A stretch of 64,000 nt of DNA from Mermis nigrescens (lineage: Eukaryota > Nematoda > Enoplea > Mermithida > Mermithidae): NCBI GenBank assembly GCA_036768485.1, contig JAVLUZ010000407.1, positions 88,099 through 152,098 of the forward strand. The letters are read 5' to 3'. How positions within the stretch are numbered: the stretch's first letter is position 1; each line of letters starts with the position of its first letter. This document shows positions 22,630 through 34,874 of this stretch, in pieces. The translations under genes were made by a program, and so were the position numbers. Under the pieces are notes generated by a model that was given only the letters and a program-made list of their open reading frames with translations, ran no database searches and had not been told where the DNA came from.

Positions 22630-24440
22630 CTGTTTTTTGAGAGGTTATCTGGTTTCTGAAAAAAGGTTGCCTGATCCCTAAAAAACGTTGTCTGCTTCTT
22701 GAAAAAGACTGACTGATTCCAGAAAAATGTTGTCTGTTTTTTGAAGAAAAGATTGTCGGGCTCATGAGAAAAAGTTGCCTGGTTTTTCAAAAAAAGGTTT
22801 TCTGGTTTCTGAAATAAGGTTGCCTGGTCCCTGTAAAAGATTGCCTGGTTCTTGGAAAAGGTTGCCCGGTTTATTAAAGTTGCCTCGTTCTTGAAAAAGG
22901 TTCCCTGGTTTCTGAAAAATGCTAGCCTGGTTTTAGAATAAAAAGTTGTCTGCTTTCTAAACAAGGTTGCCAGATTCTTGAGAAAAGGTTGACTGGCTCG
23001 TGAAAAAGTTTGCCTGCTCCCATTAAAAGGTTGATCGGTTCGCAAAAAGGGTTAGCTGCTCCCAAAAAAAAGTTGGTCGGTTCCCAAAAAAGGTAGGCAA
23101 CTTCCATAAGAAGGTTGGTCGGTTCCTAAAAACGGTTAGTCGGTTGTCAAAACACGTTACCTGCTCCCATTAAAAGGTTGACCGCTTCGCAAAAAGGGTT
23201 GACTGCTCCCTTAATAAAGTTGGGCGTTCCCAAAAAAAGGTTGGCTGCTCCCGTAAAAAGGTTGGTCGGTTTTCAAAAAGGGTAGGCAACTTCCATAAGA
23301 AGGTTGGTCGGTTCCTAAAAACGGTTGGTCGATTGCCAAACCAGGTTGGCTGCTCCCTTAATAGAGTTGGTCGGTTCCCAAAAAAGATTGGCTGCTCCCT
23401 TGAAAAGGTTAGCCGCTTCCCAAAAATGGTTGGTCGGTTGCTAGAAAAGGTTGGTCTGTCCCATTAAGACGTTTATCGGTTTCCAAAACAAAATTTCCCG
23501 CTCCCATTAAAAGCTTGGTCGGGGCGCAAAAAGGGTTGGCTGCTCTATTAAAAAGATTGGCCGGTTCCCAAAAAAGGTTGGTCGGTCCCTAAAAAGGGTT
23601 GGCTGCCCCCATTTAAAGGTTGATCCATTCATAAAAAAGGTTGGCTCTCTTGAAAAGTTGAATCGGTTCCCAAAAAAGGTTGGCTGGATCCATGGAAAGG
23701 TGAGGCAGTTCCCAAAAAAAATTTGGCTGCTCCCTTAAATGGTTGGTTGGTTCCCAAAAAAGGTTGCCTGCTTTCTAAGATAGGTTGGTCGGTCCCCAAA
23801 AAAGGTTGGCTGGTTCCTTTAAAAGGTTGGTCGGTTTCCAAAAAAAGGTTGGCTGGTTCCTTAAAAAGGTTGGCTGGTTCCTCAAAAAGGTTGGTTGGTT
23901 CCCAAAAAAGGTTAGCTGGTTCCATGAAAAGGTTGGTTGGTTCCCAAAAAGGGTGGTTGGTTCCCAAAAAGGTTAACTGGTTCCTCAAAAAGGTTGGTCA
24001 ATTCCCGAAAAAGGTTGACTGGTTGCTTAAAAAGGTTGGTTGATTCTCAAAAAAGGTTGGTTGGTTCCTTAAAAAGGTTGGCTGATTCCTTAAAAAGGTT
24101 GGTCGGTTCCAAGAAAAGGTTGGTCGGTTCTCAGAAAAGGTTAGCTGGTTCCTATGAAAGAAAGGTTGATTGGTACCCAAAAACGGTTGGCTGGTTAATA
24201 AAAAAGGCTAGTTGGTTTCCAAAAAAAGGTTGGCTGGTTCCTGAAAAAGGTTGGTCGGTTCCTGGTTCCTTAAAAAGGTAAGTCGATTCCCAAAAAAAAA
24301 GGTTGCCTACTCCATTAAAAAGGTTGGTCGGTTCCCAAAAAGGGTTGTCTGCTCCTTTAAAAAGGTTGGTCGGTTCCCAAAAGAGGTTGGTGCTTCCATA
24401 AAAAGGTTGGTCGGTCTTCAAAAAAGGTAGCCCGCTTTTT
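22630..24440 (+). repeat. 1.8-kb minisatellite, 21-22 bp unit
   Basis: About 80 tandem copies of a unit near AGGTTGGTCGGTTCCCAAAAA. Divergence is highest at the left end and lowest around 23800-24150. Because the common unit is 21 bp, several frames on both strands stay open and give seven-residue repeats such as KRLVGSQ. There is no spacer structure of a CRISPR array and no evidence of translation. Confidence 0.93.
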
Positions 24441-24964
24441 AAAAAGGATTATGTGGAGTTGCCATGCACTTGGAAAAAGGTTGCTTGGCACATAGGTAGC
24501 ATAAGTAGTTTGCTCATTTGCTTCTCAAGTCGTCATATTTAGACTGTCAATCGACCTTCAGCATGTATCTATGCCCATGTACAAAACATAGCCCCCATCC
24601 CAGAGACCCTTCGCCCCATTGCAAGATTGGTCCGGCCCATTGCCGGTTGAGGGCGATATGGGGCATTGCCCAGGTATGTTTATGTGTAATTTCAACCTAA
24701 GCCTCATGAAAATTTTGGCGTTTCGGGCCGAACTGATATAACCAGCTGAATTTAGGACAAAGTTACACCTTTTGCGAAGCGTGCGGGTCACAGATAACAA
24801 TCTAGTAGTATGTAAAAATGTGTACATTCAGTAGCATATCCATACGTTATATGAACAAAAAAAATTTTCGCTCGTACAAAGACTTTTCCGGAGATCTTTG
24901 TACATGTACAAAGAGGCTCGTACAAAAAAAACAGTAAACTTCACTAAAAAGCGTCACTAGAAAG
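24441..24964. repeat. TACAAAG-family copy, left part, and MITE fragments
   Basis: 24560-24680 contains an end related to the CATACCTGGGCAATGG elements. 24850-24964 holds TACAAAG-family sequence including the 20-bp palindrome near 24894. That copy appears to continue after 28457, having been split by the 24965-28449 element. Confidence 0.6.
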
Positions 24965-27900
24965 TAGTGATCGACCGGGCCCCGGCCCGGCAATCCCCGG
25001 CCATTTTTGAGCATCCCGGCCCCGGCCGGGGCAAGGTCAAAAAATGGCCGGGGCCGGGGAAAAATTTAGTGTAATTCGTATTTTGATACAGGCTGTGATA
25101 CTGGCACTTATTTATCAATGAGCAAGTATTAATTTTGAGAACTGTACTGATTAGACCATATGTATACTTACTTAATCCTCTACTGAAAAAATGTTCAGGA
25201 AAATCTGCATGTTTTTGATTCCTCCACTTAACTTATTTAAACTAAATGCTACTTTTAACTCATTCATTCATACCCATGGCTAAAAGATTTAGAGTTGACA
25301 AATACGTTCTATTTCTAGTTGGAAATTGTGCGTTTTCGACAAACTATTTTCACAAAAAACACTTTTACATTCAATTGAATGGGAACCACGGGCTTTAAAA
25401 CGCGTTTCTTTTGTAATAGTTATTAGGATGGAGGTTAATTATAGGCGAATGTAAACTATGCTACAGAATTGCGTCCGATCCGATAAACTTAATATGTCTC
25501 AAATAGTTTCCTACAGGTCCAATGTTGAGGGGGATGAAATCCCAAATTGGAGGACCAGAAAATTAAGTGGTGGACTATTATTAGCCGACTCTATTTTGTT
25601 GTACGAGCCTCTTGTGCTTGTACAAAGATCTCCGAAAAGGTCTTTGAATGAGCTGACAAATTTTTTGTAGCTATATTATATAAATATATTTTCAAACATT
25701 TTTGCTTGCTATAATATGGTACAGTAGCGATTTTAGTGTGGTAAAACAGGGTCTTCTGACTTTTGATTATATATTTTAGCTAATTTCTGGGTTTCTAACG
25801 CCAAAAATTACTAAAATTGTCTCAAAACGGCGCAAAGCGCCTAAAAATTTGACATTTTTCTATTCTAAATACAGTCGAACTTGCTTAATGCGTACACCCA
25901 AGGGACCAAGCCCTTCTGTATGCATTATCCGAGTGCACGCATTATCCGAATACCCCGGATTTTTAACAAGGAATACACTATTATGCGATAAAATCATTTT
26001 TTTAGAAAAAGTATAGCAATACAAGTCTGCTTTAACATATTTTCACGCTTAGTCACAAAAATTTTCGATATCATTCATTTCGCTGAACAACTTTGTGTCA
26101 CAATTGTCCTGTGCCATTAAATTCGTATGTTCGATATACTCAGTTTTAAATCCTGATAGCTCGGAAGTCGGAACCGTTTCTGTTTCTCCTAGATCGTCCA
26201 GGTCACGAAACTAAATATTATGCACATTTTAAAAACAAATAGGCGCAACACTCATCTCGATGTGCCTAAAGTTTTCGCATAACCACAGAACTTGCGGTGA
26301 TTTGTCAACATTTTTTAAATTTGTCCCCAGAGAAACTTCGTTTTTGAAAACGCCATGACCAATCAAAAATAACAATTCGTTTAAGGCTTAATTCCCCTAA
26401 AACTTTAGAATTCTAAGCTTTTCAAAGAAAGCTAAAGATCCAGACTAAAAATTATACACATTTGAGAAAACAGGCTCGCACAACACATAAGTCAATTTGA
26501 CCAAAATACTCGTATAAACAAGGAACTTTAGTAGAAAAAGAAAATGTATCAAAATTTAAAATGATGCACATCAAAGATAGCAGAGAGACGCAAACATTTC
26601 AAGCTGATCGCATTATCTGAGGTGAAAAAGTACATGTTGTATGCATTAAGCCGAGTAGTTTAACATGCAGGCATGGGCCCATGGATGAAATCGACTGTAC
26701 GCATTACGCATTAACCGAGTATGCATTATCCAATGCTATTGCCTTATGTTTTACATGGCCTTTTCGGTCCGGACCTAGCAATACTGTACTCATTATGCGA
26801 GAAAACGCATTATCCCGTGTACGCATTATCGAAGTTCGACTGTACAAATTTTGCCCTTTTAAAGATATATAGGACAGACAAGTTTTCAAATCGGAGCAAA
26901 GCGCCGAAAATTTTTTCGAATTTACCACCTTTTTACAGTTTTTATCTTCTCAAAAATCTTTGTACATGTACAAAGATTGTCCTGAAAAGTCTTTGTACAT
27001 CGGGAAAAATCTTTGGCGGATACAAAAAAACACTGTTTTGTACATGCAAATTTTTGTATACTTTAATATGGTACAGTAACGATTTCGATGTGGTAGAACA
27101 TATTCGGCCTTTAGTAGTGTATTTGGCTAATTTTTGGGTTTCTGAATATTTGACATTTTTCCATTTTTCCATTCTAAGCGCAGTGTTGCTTATTACAAGA
27201 TTTAATTCGCATATTACAATTTTTGTAATATTTCTGATTTTGTAGTACAAATTGTTTTAGCTTTCTCAGTCGAGTTTTATGTGTGAATTCCATCAAAAGC
27301 TCATAAAAATTTCGGCACTTCGCGCCAAACTAATATTATCAACTAAATTCAGGCCGAATTATCACATTTAGAACCACAATTTTTTTGTTTTTGGCGAAGA
27401 TTTTTGCTGATGTACAAAGACGTTTCAGGACCATCTTTGTACATGTACAAAGATTTTTGGAGAAAACTGTAAAAAGGTGTAGAATTCCTTATTGCAAATT
27501 CTACCATTTTAAAGATTTTCAGGGGGGTAAGCGGCTGCAAAAATGGAGCCGCGTACCCCCCCTTCCCCTGAAAATGGCCGAGAAATATACAAGTTACAGG
27601 GGTTTGGGCCACCCCCCATCGACGCTTTGAAGCCCCGAACTTCCTTGAAAGTCAGAAAATATTTAATCACCCTCCCCATTTTTTGGCAAAAACCTGCACT
27701 TTTTTTGCTATTTTTATGTGTTTTTACCATTTTTGATTTAGTCGCTAACCCCCTCCTTCTAAAAATGGCGAGGGACCCCTATCCTAGATTTCCAGCCGTT
27801 ACATGTATACTGAGGGACCCTCATAAAATTTTAAGCGATTACATGCATGTTTTATTGTGATAGTTTCTCAATTTACTCTAGCTCACATTCTAAAATAATG

Positions 27901-28449
27901 TACCACTTCGTGAAATTCTAATAGATAGGTACACTTTTGCCATACTAAAAAATTAAGTTCAAAAAATTCAAAAGGTTTTCACCAAAAATCGTCTGACGGT
28001 GACTTGTGTCTTGGACCCTGAGGGGGTTATACCCCTCCCCCTTTTGGGAATGTGTGATGTCTCATTTATTACATCCAATACCTATTGCATCCAATCGCTA
28101 CAGCAGCAGTAGCAGTAGCGGAGATTCAAATGATATAGAGTGTGCTAATAGTAGCGACATGACTTTATTGATGATTCAGACAATGAAACACTGAACTAAA
28201 TTTGTTTCTTGTGACATAAATAGTAATAAAACTTGATATGAAAAGGCGCACCTAACTTTGCGCTAGCCATTTACTACTGAATGGAGCAGTCGCTCATTAT
28301 TTCTTTTCCTATGCCCACCCCAAGTATGTGTCATGCAATAATATTTTCCTTGTCTGACCCCGGCCAGCCCCGGCCCCGGGCCGGGGATTTTTTTCCAGCC
28401 CCGGTACCGCCCCGGCCCCGGCCAAAAAAGTCGCCCCGGTCGATCACTA
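24965..28449. mobile_element. hAT-like element, GGCCCC/CCCCGG hexamer family
   Basis: A 3485-bp element with termini TAGTGATCGACCGGGCC and, reversed, TAGTGATCGACCGGGGC. The perfect 8-bp duplication ctagaaag is at 24957-24964 and 28450-28457. Dense CCCCGG/GGCCCC words fill about 100 bp inside each end. The interior is a mosaic: TACAAAG-family sequence around 25600-27050, a pogo-like MITE at 25872-26842 and G-run repeats near 27520-27800. No transposase is recognisable, so it moved with help or decayed. Confidence 0.92.
25872..26842. mobile_element. pogo/Tigger-like MITE
   Basis: A 971-bp element with termini CAGTCGAACTTGCTTAATGC and, reversed, CAGTCGAACTTCGATAATGC. It is flanked by TA on both sides, as for Tc1/mariner-group insertions. 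The word GCATTATCCGA or a variant is repeated inside both ends. No DDE frame remains. CAGTCGAAC-type ends with TA duplications are known for pogo-like elements. It sits inside a TACAAAG-family copy that is itself inside the 24965-28449 element. Confidence 0.85.
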
Positions 28450-28457
28450 CTAGAAAG

Positions 28458-30020
28458 AAACCCAGTTTACTGCACATAAAGAGCTGATGTACCATTTACA
28501 TTGACTTTTGGGGACCATCTTTGTCCATGTACAAAGAGACTGTGTACAAAAAACACTGCCCATAATTTAATATATGGCGATTCTTGAATTTCACCACCCT
28601 CTGGCCACCTCTACCTTGCCCATGTATGCTTATCACGTGTTTTTCTTAGACGTAACAGTGAATCTTTTGTTGTTGTTGTTGTTGGTAGTAGTACACTCGC
28701 TTAGGTCGATATTACTCCCGCTTAGGTCAGTTTCAGTCTATTCCGCTAAGGTCGAGATATACTTAGGCATTACTTGATGCGCAGAGAGCTGTGCGCTTAG
28801 ACGCCGTAAGCGGGTTTGCTAAGTGCACTGGCGTAGCCAGTGGGGGAAGGGGGAATCCCCTGAGGAAAATTTTGAATTTTTCAATTTGTTGAGAATAAAC
28901 TGCGATGATTTGTTGAGAATAAACCCTAAAATAAACTGTGATGATTTGTTGAGAATAAACCCTGAAAATTCGGCGCTTCGCACCAATTTATTCTAGTTTG
29001 GCTATTATTTTAACTTAATGACAACAAAGAGCTACAAAGCATTTGTCGCTATGAGAAGATTACCCATTTGCAAACATTTCTAGTCAATAGAAATTCAAAG
29101 GTATGCAGAAAATTCGTGCGCCTTGTACAGATTGCGTTTTTAGAAGCTGTTTAGCATAAGGAACATGACAAGTCTATAAAAGATTTGCATCTCTAGCGTT
29201 TTAAGAATTTTTTTAGTCATTCTAACATGGAAATGTCAGAAAATTTCGGCATATTTTATCTCGGGCTAAAGCTAGGAGGTTCATATTTGAAAGAATTATG
29301 TGGCGGTCGCCATTATTGATCGAGTGACAGGCTGTTGAAGTTCATGTGTTTAAAAATGGGCGAAAAGTAAGCTCTGCCTTTGTGAATGTTTTGGACAGTC
29401 TCCGAGGCGTCGGAGGACTGTGACTGAGCAGGGTTACCAATGTCTTAGACTTAGGCTTATTTATGTGCATTCACATTGATGTCAGCGCATGGGCTAAGCC
29501 TGAGATAAATGGAGCGAAAATTGAAAATTTTTTTTCAAACCATTTATAATTTATAATTATAATTTATATTTATAATTTATAATTACATCAATTCTTAAAT
29601 CACTTTTAACAATTAAAACTATAATTTATCAAATGGCGCGAGACGCCATAAAATTTTGAAATTTTAGCTCTCTAAAACGCATTTTTTGCATAATAAAAAC
29701 TAATTAAATCTGTGTAGAAGGTAAGGATTTTCAATCGTAGTGAAGTCCCAGAACCAGATTGTCGATAAAAATGCTGCAATTGGTGCGGCGCGGCTTAAAG
29801 ATTAATACAAGTAAGAATTAAATCAATTCGGCGCGAAACGCCGAAAAACTTTTGAAGTTTTACCTCTCTAAAACGCACTTTTAACATAACAAAAAGTTCC
29901 CATGAATGCCAACCAAGCCCAAAAATTTTTTCCATTTCCTAAAATTTTGGTTGACAAATAGACCAAAAAGTGAAAAGAAAACGGTGGAACCAGCTACACC
30001 AATGCCGGGAAACCCTCAAA
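28458..30020. other. Intergenic repeats
   Basis: 28458-28560 is the right part of the split TACAAAG copy. Near 28825 there is a CTGGCGTAGCCAGTGGGGG end of the CAGTGGCGTAGCC family. 28870-28970 carries a short tandem repeat around GATTTGTTGAGAATAAACC. 29525-29600 is an AT run of TTATAATTTATAA words. 29640-29900 belongs to a repeat also found at 31270-31530 and 53400-53650, with hairpin words and a GCGGCGCGGCTTAAAGATTA stretch. Confidence 0.55.
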
Positions 30021-30223
30021 TTGGCAACCCTGCTGCAGTAACCAACATTCAAAACCGGACAAAACCGGACAAGAGCACAGTTGAATTCCGGACAAAACCG
30101 GACAAACGATGTATACACTTGATAAATAACAAAGCGGCTAAAATTTATTCAAATCAACTATTGCACTTAAATATCTACCACATTGAACGCATTTCGCACA
30201 TTAAACAAGGCTTCATCAGAAAG

Positions 30224-30679
30224 TTATAACGATTCATTAAGGCACACGATATCATCATCACAAATGCTACGACCGTACATTTTAGTGTTAAACAATTTAA
30301 GCATTGGATCAGTAACAGTGAAGGTGCAACAATTCTCGCCCTTCCAACACAGTAAAAAACGAACACGTAATAAAGCATCAGTAGTTTTGACATCTAAGCA
30401 ATTTTGTAGTTTGGTCTTCAGCAAACTTAATACAGAAATACCCCGTTCAATGCTAGCATTATAAAAGGGAGGACTTAAAGCAGACAATGCAAATGAGGCT
30501 TTAAAACTAATGGCTTTAATGTGCTTGGCCGTTTTAACATGATTAAGAAGAGCATCGTGTTTTGGGGATAGATTAACAGAACATAATTTACATTGAGCAG
30601 AACCGTTTGAGCCTTCTACTAGCCACGATTTGGAATTTGGTTCCCGAACACCGTTTTTTCCCAGCGATTTGGTTGACAT
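30224..30679 (-). CDS. Internally deleted hAT transposase, 151 residues
   Basis: An open frame joins two ends of a hAT transposase. Residues 18-55 carry a BED-like zinc finger (CKLC, then LLNHVKTAKHIK). From about residue 72 the hAT C-terminal dimerisation signature appears (FYNASIERGISVLSLLKTKL, then VKTTDALLRVRF). The catalytic core between them is missing. In related hAT proteins this core is several hundred residues. The frame stays open across the join. CCGGACA words of the element end lie at 30050-30110. The product, if made, could bind DNA and dimerise but not cut. Whether it is expressed is unknown. Confidence 0.8.
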   Translation of the reverse strand: MSTKSLGKNGVREPNSKSWLVEGSNGSAQCKLCSVNLSPKHDALLNHVKTAKHIKAISFKASFALSALSPPFYNASIERGISVLSLLKTKLQNCLDVKTTDALLRVRFLLCWKGENCCTFTVTDPMLKLFNTKMYGRSICDDDIVCLNESL

Positions 30680-32061
30680 TATAGACCAGACCCAAAATTT
30701 TTTCCCACTTTTTCCAACCTTTTTCCACGTTTTTTAAGAGGTCTAAAAATGTTTAAAATAGACCCCCTGTATTAAAAAATCAGTGTTTTTTAAGTAGAAC
30801 ATCCTATGTGTTCATGTAATAGCGGTGTCTAATGTACTTTTTGTATAAAAATTTGGCTAAACTTTACTTCATGGTGTGAACGGAAAATTTGCAGATGTAC
30901 GTATAAAGGAACGATATTGGTTGAAATGAGGAGGACATACAAAAAGAAAGTGCGGAAAAGAAACTTGTCCTGTTTTTTATGTTGGGTCCTTCATGTCACA
31001 AAGTCAGCCAAGTCAATGTTTATAAGTGTATACATACAGACAACTTTGGTCTGGTGTGTATCAGGAAAAACCCACCAAAAACCCACAAAAAACCCCAAAA
31101 ACCCAAAATGCAAAAATTTCAAATCTGGGTTTTTGCCAAAATTTTTTTTTTGTTTTTGCAACTAGAAATATCACGATCAGTATACGTTATTTCTGTTGAA
31201 ATTTGAATTTCCTTCCTTCAGTAAAGCATTTTAGCCAATTCTGAAGTCGCTTTTGACAATAAAAACTATAATCTATCGAATGGCGCGAAGCGCCAGAAAA
31301 TTCTGAAATTCTAGCTCTCTATAAAACGCATTTTTGCATTACAAAAACTATCCAAATCCGTACAGAAGATAAGGATTTTCAATCATAGCGTAGTTCTAGA
31401 CCAGATTATCGATAAAAATGCTGCAATTGGCGTGCGCGGCGCGGCTTAAAGATTAATAACAAGTAAGATTTAAATGAATTCGGCGCGAAGCGCCAAAAAT
31501 TTTTCAACTTTTACCTCTCGTAGACGCATTTTTGCATTTTGAAACCGGACAAAAGCGGACCAACAGCATTAAAAACCGGACACCGAAAACCGGACATGAC
31601 TGTCGACCGGACAAAACCGGACATCAAGCCTGAAAAGCGGACATAAATGTCCGGTTTCCGGCCAAGTTGGCAATAGTGCCCTGCAACTCTGAAAAGACCA
31701 ACCGGACATACCAACATATAAAACCGGACATGAGCGCAGTAAAATTCCGGCCAAAACCGGACAATGTATACACTTGATAAATAACATGGTGGCTAAAATT
31801 TATTCAAATTAACTATTGCACTTAATTATCTATCACATTAAACGCATTTTGCACATTAAGCAAGGCCTCATCAGAAAGTGATAAGGATTCATCAAGGCAT
31901 ACAACAACAACAACAACAACAATTTATTCGCTAAGTCAAAAGAAAATATTAACATACATGGATAGGACGAATGAACGAAAATGAAAATACATGAAAGACA
32001 AAACAAATTAAGTATGACGAAGCAGGGTAAACGTAAAGGCAATAGAAAAAACTGCTCTTAC

Positions 32062-34874
32062 TTACGCCCCTTTAAGAAATTTAGAAAGGTTTAATCTTTT
32101 AAGTTTAGTCAGAAAAACGTGTCTATTTGGAGCACTTATAATCTGTTCAGGTAGAGAGTTCCAGATAGGAATTATTCGATTACAAAAATCAAATTTTCTG
32201 CAATTTTTATTTACATGATTGACGAGAAGTTTACAAGAATTTGCTGCTCAATTAGAATTTAAATTAATTGTGAAGAAATCCTTGAAAGGAAGAGCTTTAC
32301 ATTTGATAATAGAAAAGGCTAATGTTAGGTCGTTATGGAGGCGTCTTAGCTCAAGAGTGTCCAGACCAAGTTCGTGTAATCTTTCAGCATATGTCAAATT
32401 TTTATCACTAAAAATTCGTTTCGTAAACCTTCTTTGAACCCGTTCGACGGAGGTGATATCACACAGCAGGTAAGGACTCCACAAAACACAGCAAAATTCA
32501 AGCACTGGTCGAACGTAAGTAATGAAGGCCTTAACAAGTAATAATCTATCTTTAGAAATAAAACTACGCAAGATCAGATTGCTTAACTGCATGCCTTTTT
32601 TCACAATATATTCACAATGAGATCTGGACGATAAATTAGAATTCAGAAAAACACCCAAATCTTTTACACAAAGTGTGTCAGTAGAAAGATAGAAATCATT
32701 TATGTGATAAGAATGCCTAGGGTTTGAACTACCCAGATATAGAACTAAACATTTATTAACTGATATTTTTAATTGCCATGTATTGGCCCACTCATGCACA
32801 TAATTTATGTCAGCTTGAAGTGTCATGAAATTGGATGATAGATTCCAAAGTTTGATATCGTCAGCAAACAAAGTAAAATTACTGTTTTGGCGCATTTCAC
32901 ATAAGTCGTTAATGAAGATTAAAAAAGTGTGGGACCTAGTATACTACCCTGGGGCACGCCACTGGTAACAGGAATGGAATCAGATAAAGAATTTTTAATT
33001 TTAACGACTTGGGATCTATTAGTCAAGAAATTTTCGATCCAATTAAAAGAGAGTTTGTTCAGTCCATAAGATGCCAACTTAATTAGCAGTTTTTTGTGTG
33101 ACACGGTATCAAAAGCCTTACAAAAGTCAATGTAGACAATGTCAACAGGAATTCCCTCATCTAGAAATTTGGTCCACTGATTTTTGCACTCAACAAGTTG
33201 TAACGCACATGATCTATTTTTTCTAAAACCAAACTGTTTTTCACTTAGCAGATTTTGCTTCTCTAGATAAGAAAGCAAGGACATGGTCATTATAGATTCC
33301 ATTAATTTACAAGAAACACAACATAAGGAAATTGGACGATAGTTATCAACTGATGACATATCCCCCTTTTTATGAACTGGGATCACAACAGCTTTTCGCC
33401 AAAAATCGGGTATCTTTCCACTTTGATAAGAAACGTTGAAGATGGTTTCTAAAGGTGAGAGCAACACTGTTTTCAACTTTTTAATAAAATATGCACACAA
33501 GCCATCGGGGCCAAGCGACAAAGTGGGCTTAAGCCTACTTATGGATTCAGAAATAGTCAGAACATCAAATTTTACAGAAAGAGGATGAGCATCACTTTTG
33601 ACTCTGTTTGCGAAATGGGGAGAAACAAGATCGTCAATAACAAAATTACTCGCAAAAAAAGAGTTGTAAGCATTAGCTTTTTCAAAATCATTATCTATCA
33701 TCCTACCATCACACATTAATATTGAAGCTGACTTTGTCTTTCTTAACCGGTCATTTACGAAAGAATAAAAATTTTTTACATTTCGAGAATTTAAAAGCTT
33801 ACGTTCCTCCCTCGTGAAAAGATCTTTCAAAGCAAATTTAATTTCTTTAGTAATCTTCTTATACTTGCTTAAAATAACAGGGCAACGACTCTTTTTATAC
33901 TTTTCCCAAAGTTCCTTTTTAATTACTTGCAATTTACGACACGACTTTGGCAGTGATTTTTTATGCACAGTATGCTTAAAGGGAACGTATCGATATATAG
34001 CCTCATTAATTATGTCAAGAAAAACAACATAAAAATCGTTAATGCTAATGCAATGGGTAAAACAGAGGTGCCAATCGATAGAGGCTAAAAAAATCTCGAT
34101 AGATGCATAGTCCGCTTTTCTAAAGTCATACTCAAGGGAAGTTTGGTTGGGTACTACAGACGCAGGTAAACTGAACTCAATGCTACAATGATCACTATTA
34201 GAGAAAGGTTCAGTAGTTAATACATTGAAGACAAGATTGCTGGAAGTACACAAAATTAGATCAAGAATATTTTCATCTCTATTTGGATCAAAAGATAATT
34301 GTATAAGACCAAGATTGACAAAACAATCATAAAATACTTGTGTCACAGGGTTTCTATAAGCAGAAATAATATTCAAATTCAAATCAGGCAAATTAAAATC
34401 ACCTAGTAGGATACAATTTTGAGCATTTTCGACATAATGTTCAAATAATTTACTTAACTTATTAGCGATTTCTGAGTCATATTGGGGTGGACGATAACAC
34501 ATTATGAATCTGACAGATTTTTTACACAAGTGAAAATCACAAACTAATACTTCAGGACACAAGAATTCTTCCACAATAGAAACATTGTTGATTTTTAGGG
34601 ACTTCTTGAAAAAGAGTGCGACACCTCCTCCCCTATAGCCAATTCTGTCACATCTGTGAACAGAATAAGTTGCATATGGACAAATAAGGCCATCAGAAAT
34701 ATGATCATGTAACCATGTCTCAGAGACGAACACTAAATCATAACGTTCTGAAGAAAGTAGAGCATGAAATTCAGATATCTTATTTTGCAAACTTCTAGCA
34801 TTAAATAAAACACAGTTGATATTGATTTTCTTAGAATTTAGCTTTTTAACAGGAACAGTAGGGGCGTGAACTCC
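32062..34874 (-). pseudogene. LINE ORF2: endonuclease and reverse transcriptase, two breaks
   Basis: Begins directly after the ORF1 stop. The APE-type endonuclease is in the first ~230 residues (VFVSETWLHD, GYRGGGVALFF, LLGDFNLPDLN and SNSDHCSIEF). Reverse transcriptase follows, with VVIPVHKKGD, NYRPISL, QFGFRKNRSC, YIDFCKAFDTVSH, SGVPQGSILGP and the catalytic FADD. A one-base loss in a T run near 32920 shifts the frame just after the SGVPQGS motif. An in-frame TGA lies at 32248-32250. The frame then runs on to a TAA at 32062-32064, including the usual C-terminal RII..WNSLP motif. No RNase H domain is seen. Confidence 0.92.

Noticed and set aside
22630..24440. CRISPR-like array or repeat protein gene
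   Set aside because: The units abut without unique spacers and the genome is eukaryotic. The open frames follow from a 21-bp period and exist on both strands.
26721..27245. 174-residue plus-strand frame
   Set aside because: It is composed of the pogo-like terminus plus TACAAAG-family sequence, with no conserved motif.
28006..28194. Ser-rich frame as a transposase remnant
   Set aside because: It has no hAT motif and lies next to G/C-run repeats, so there is no support for any function.
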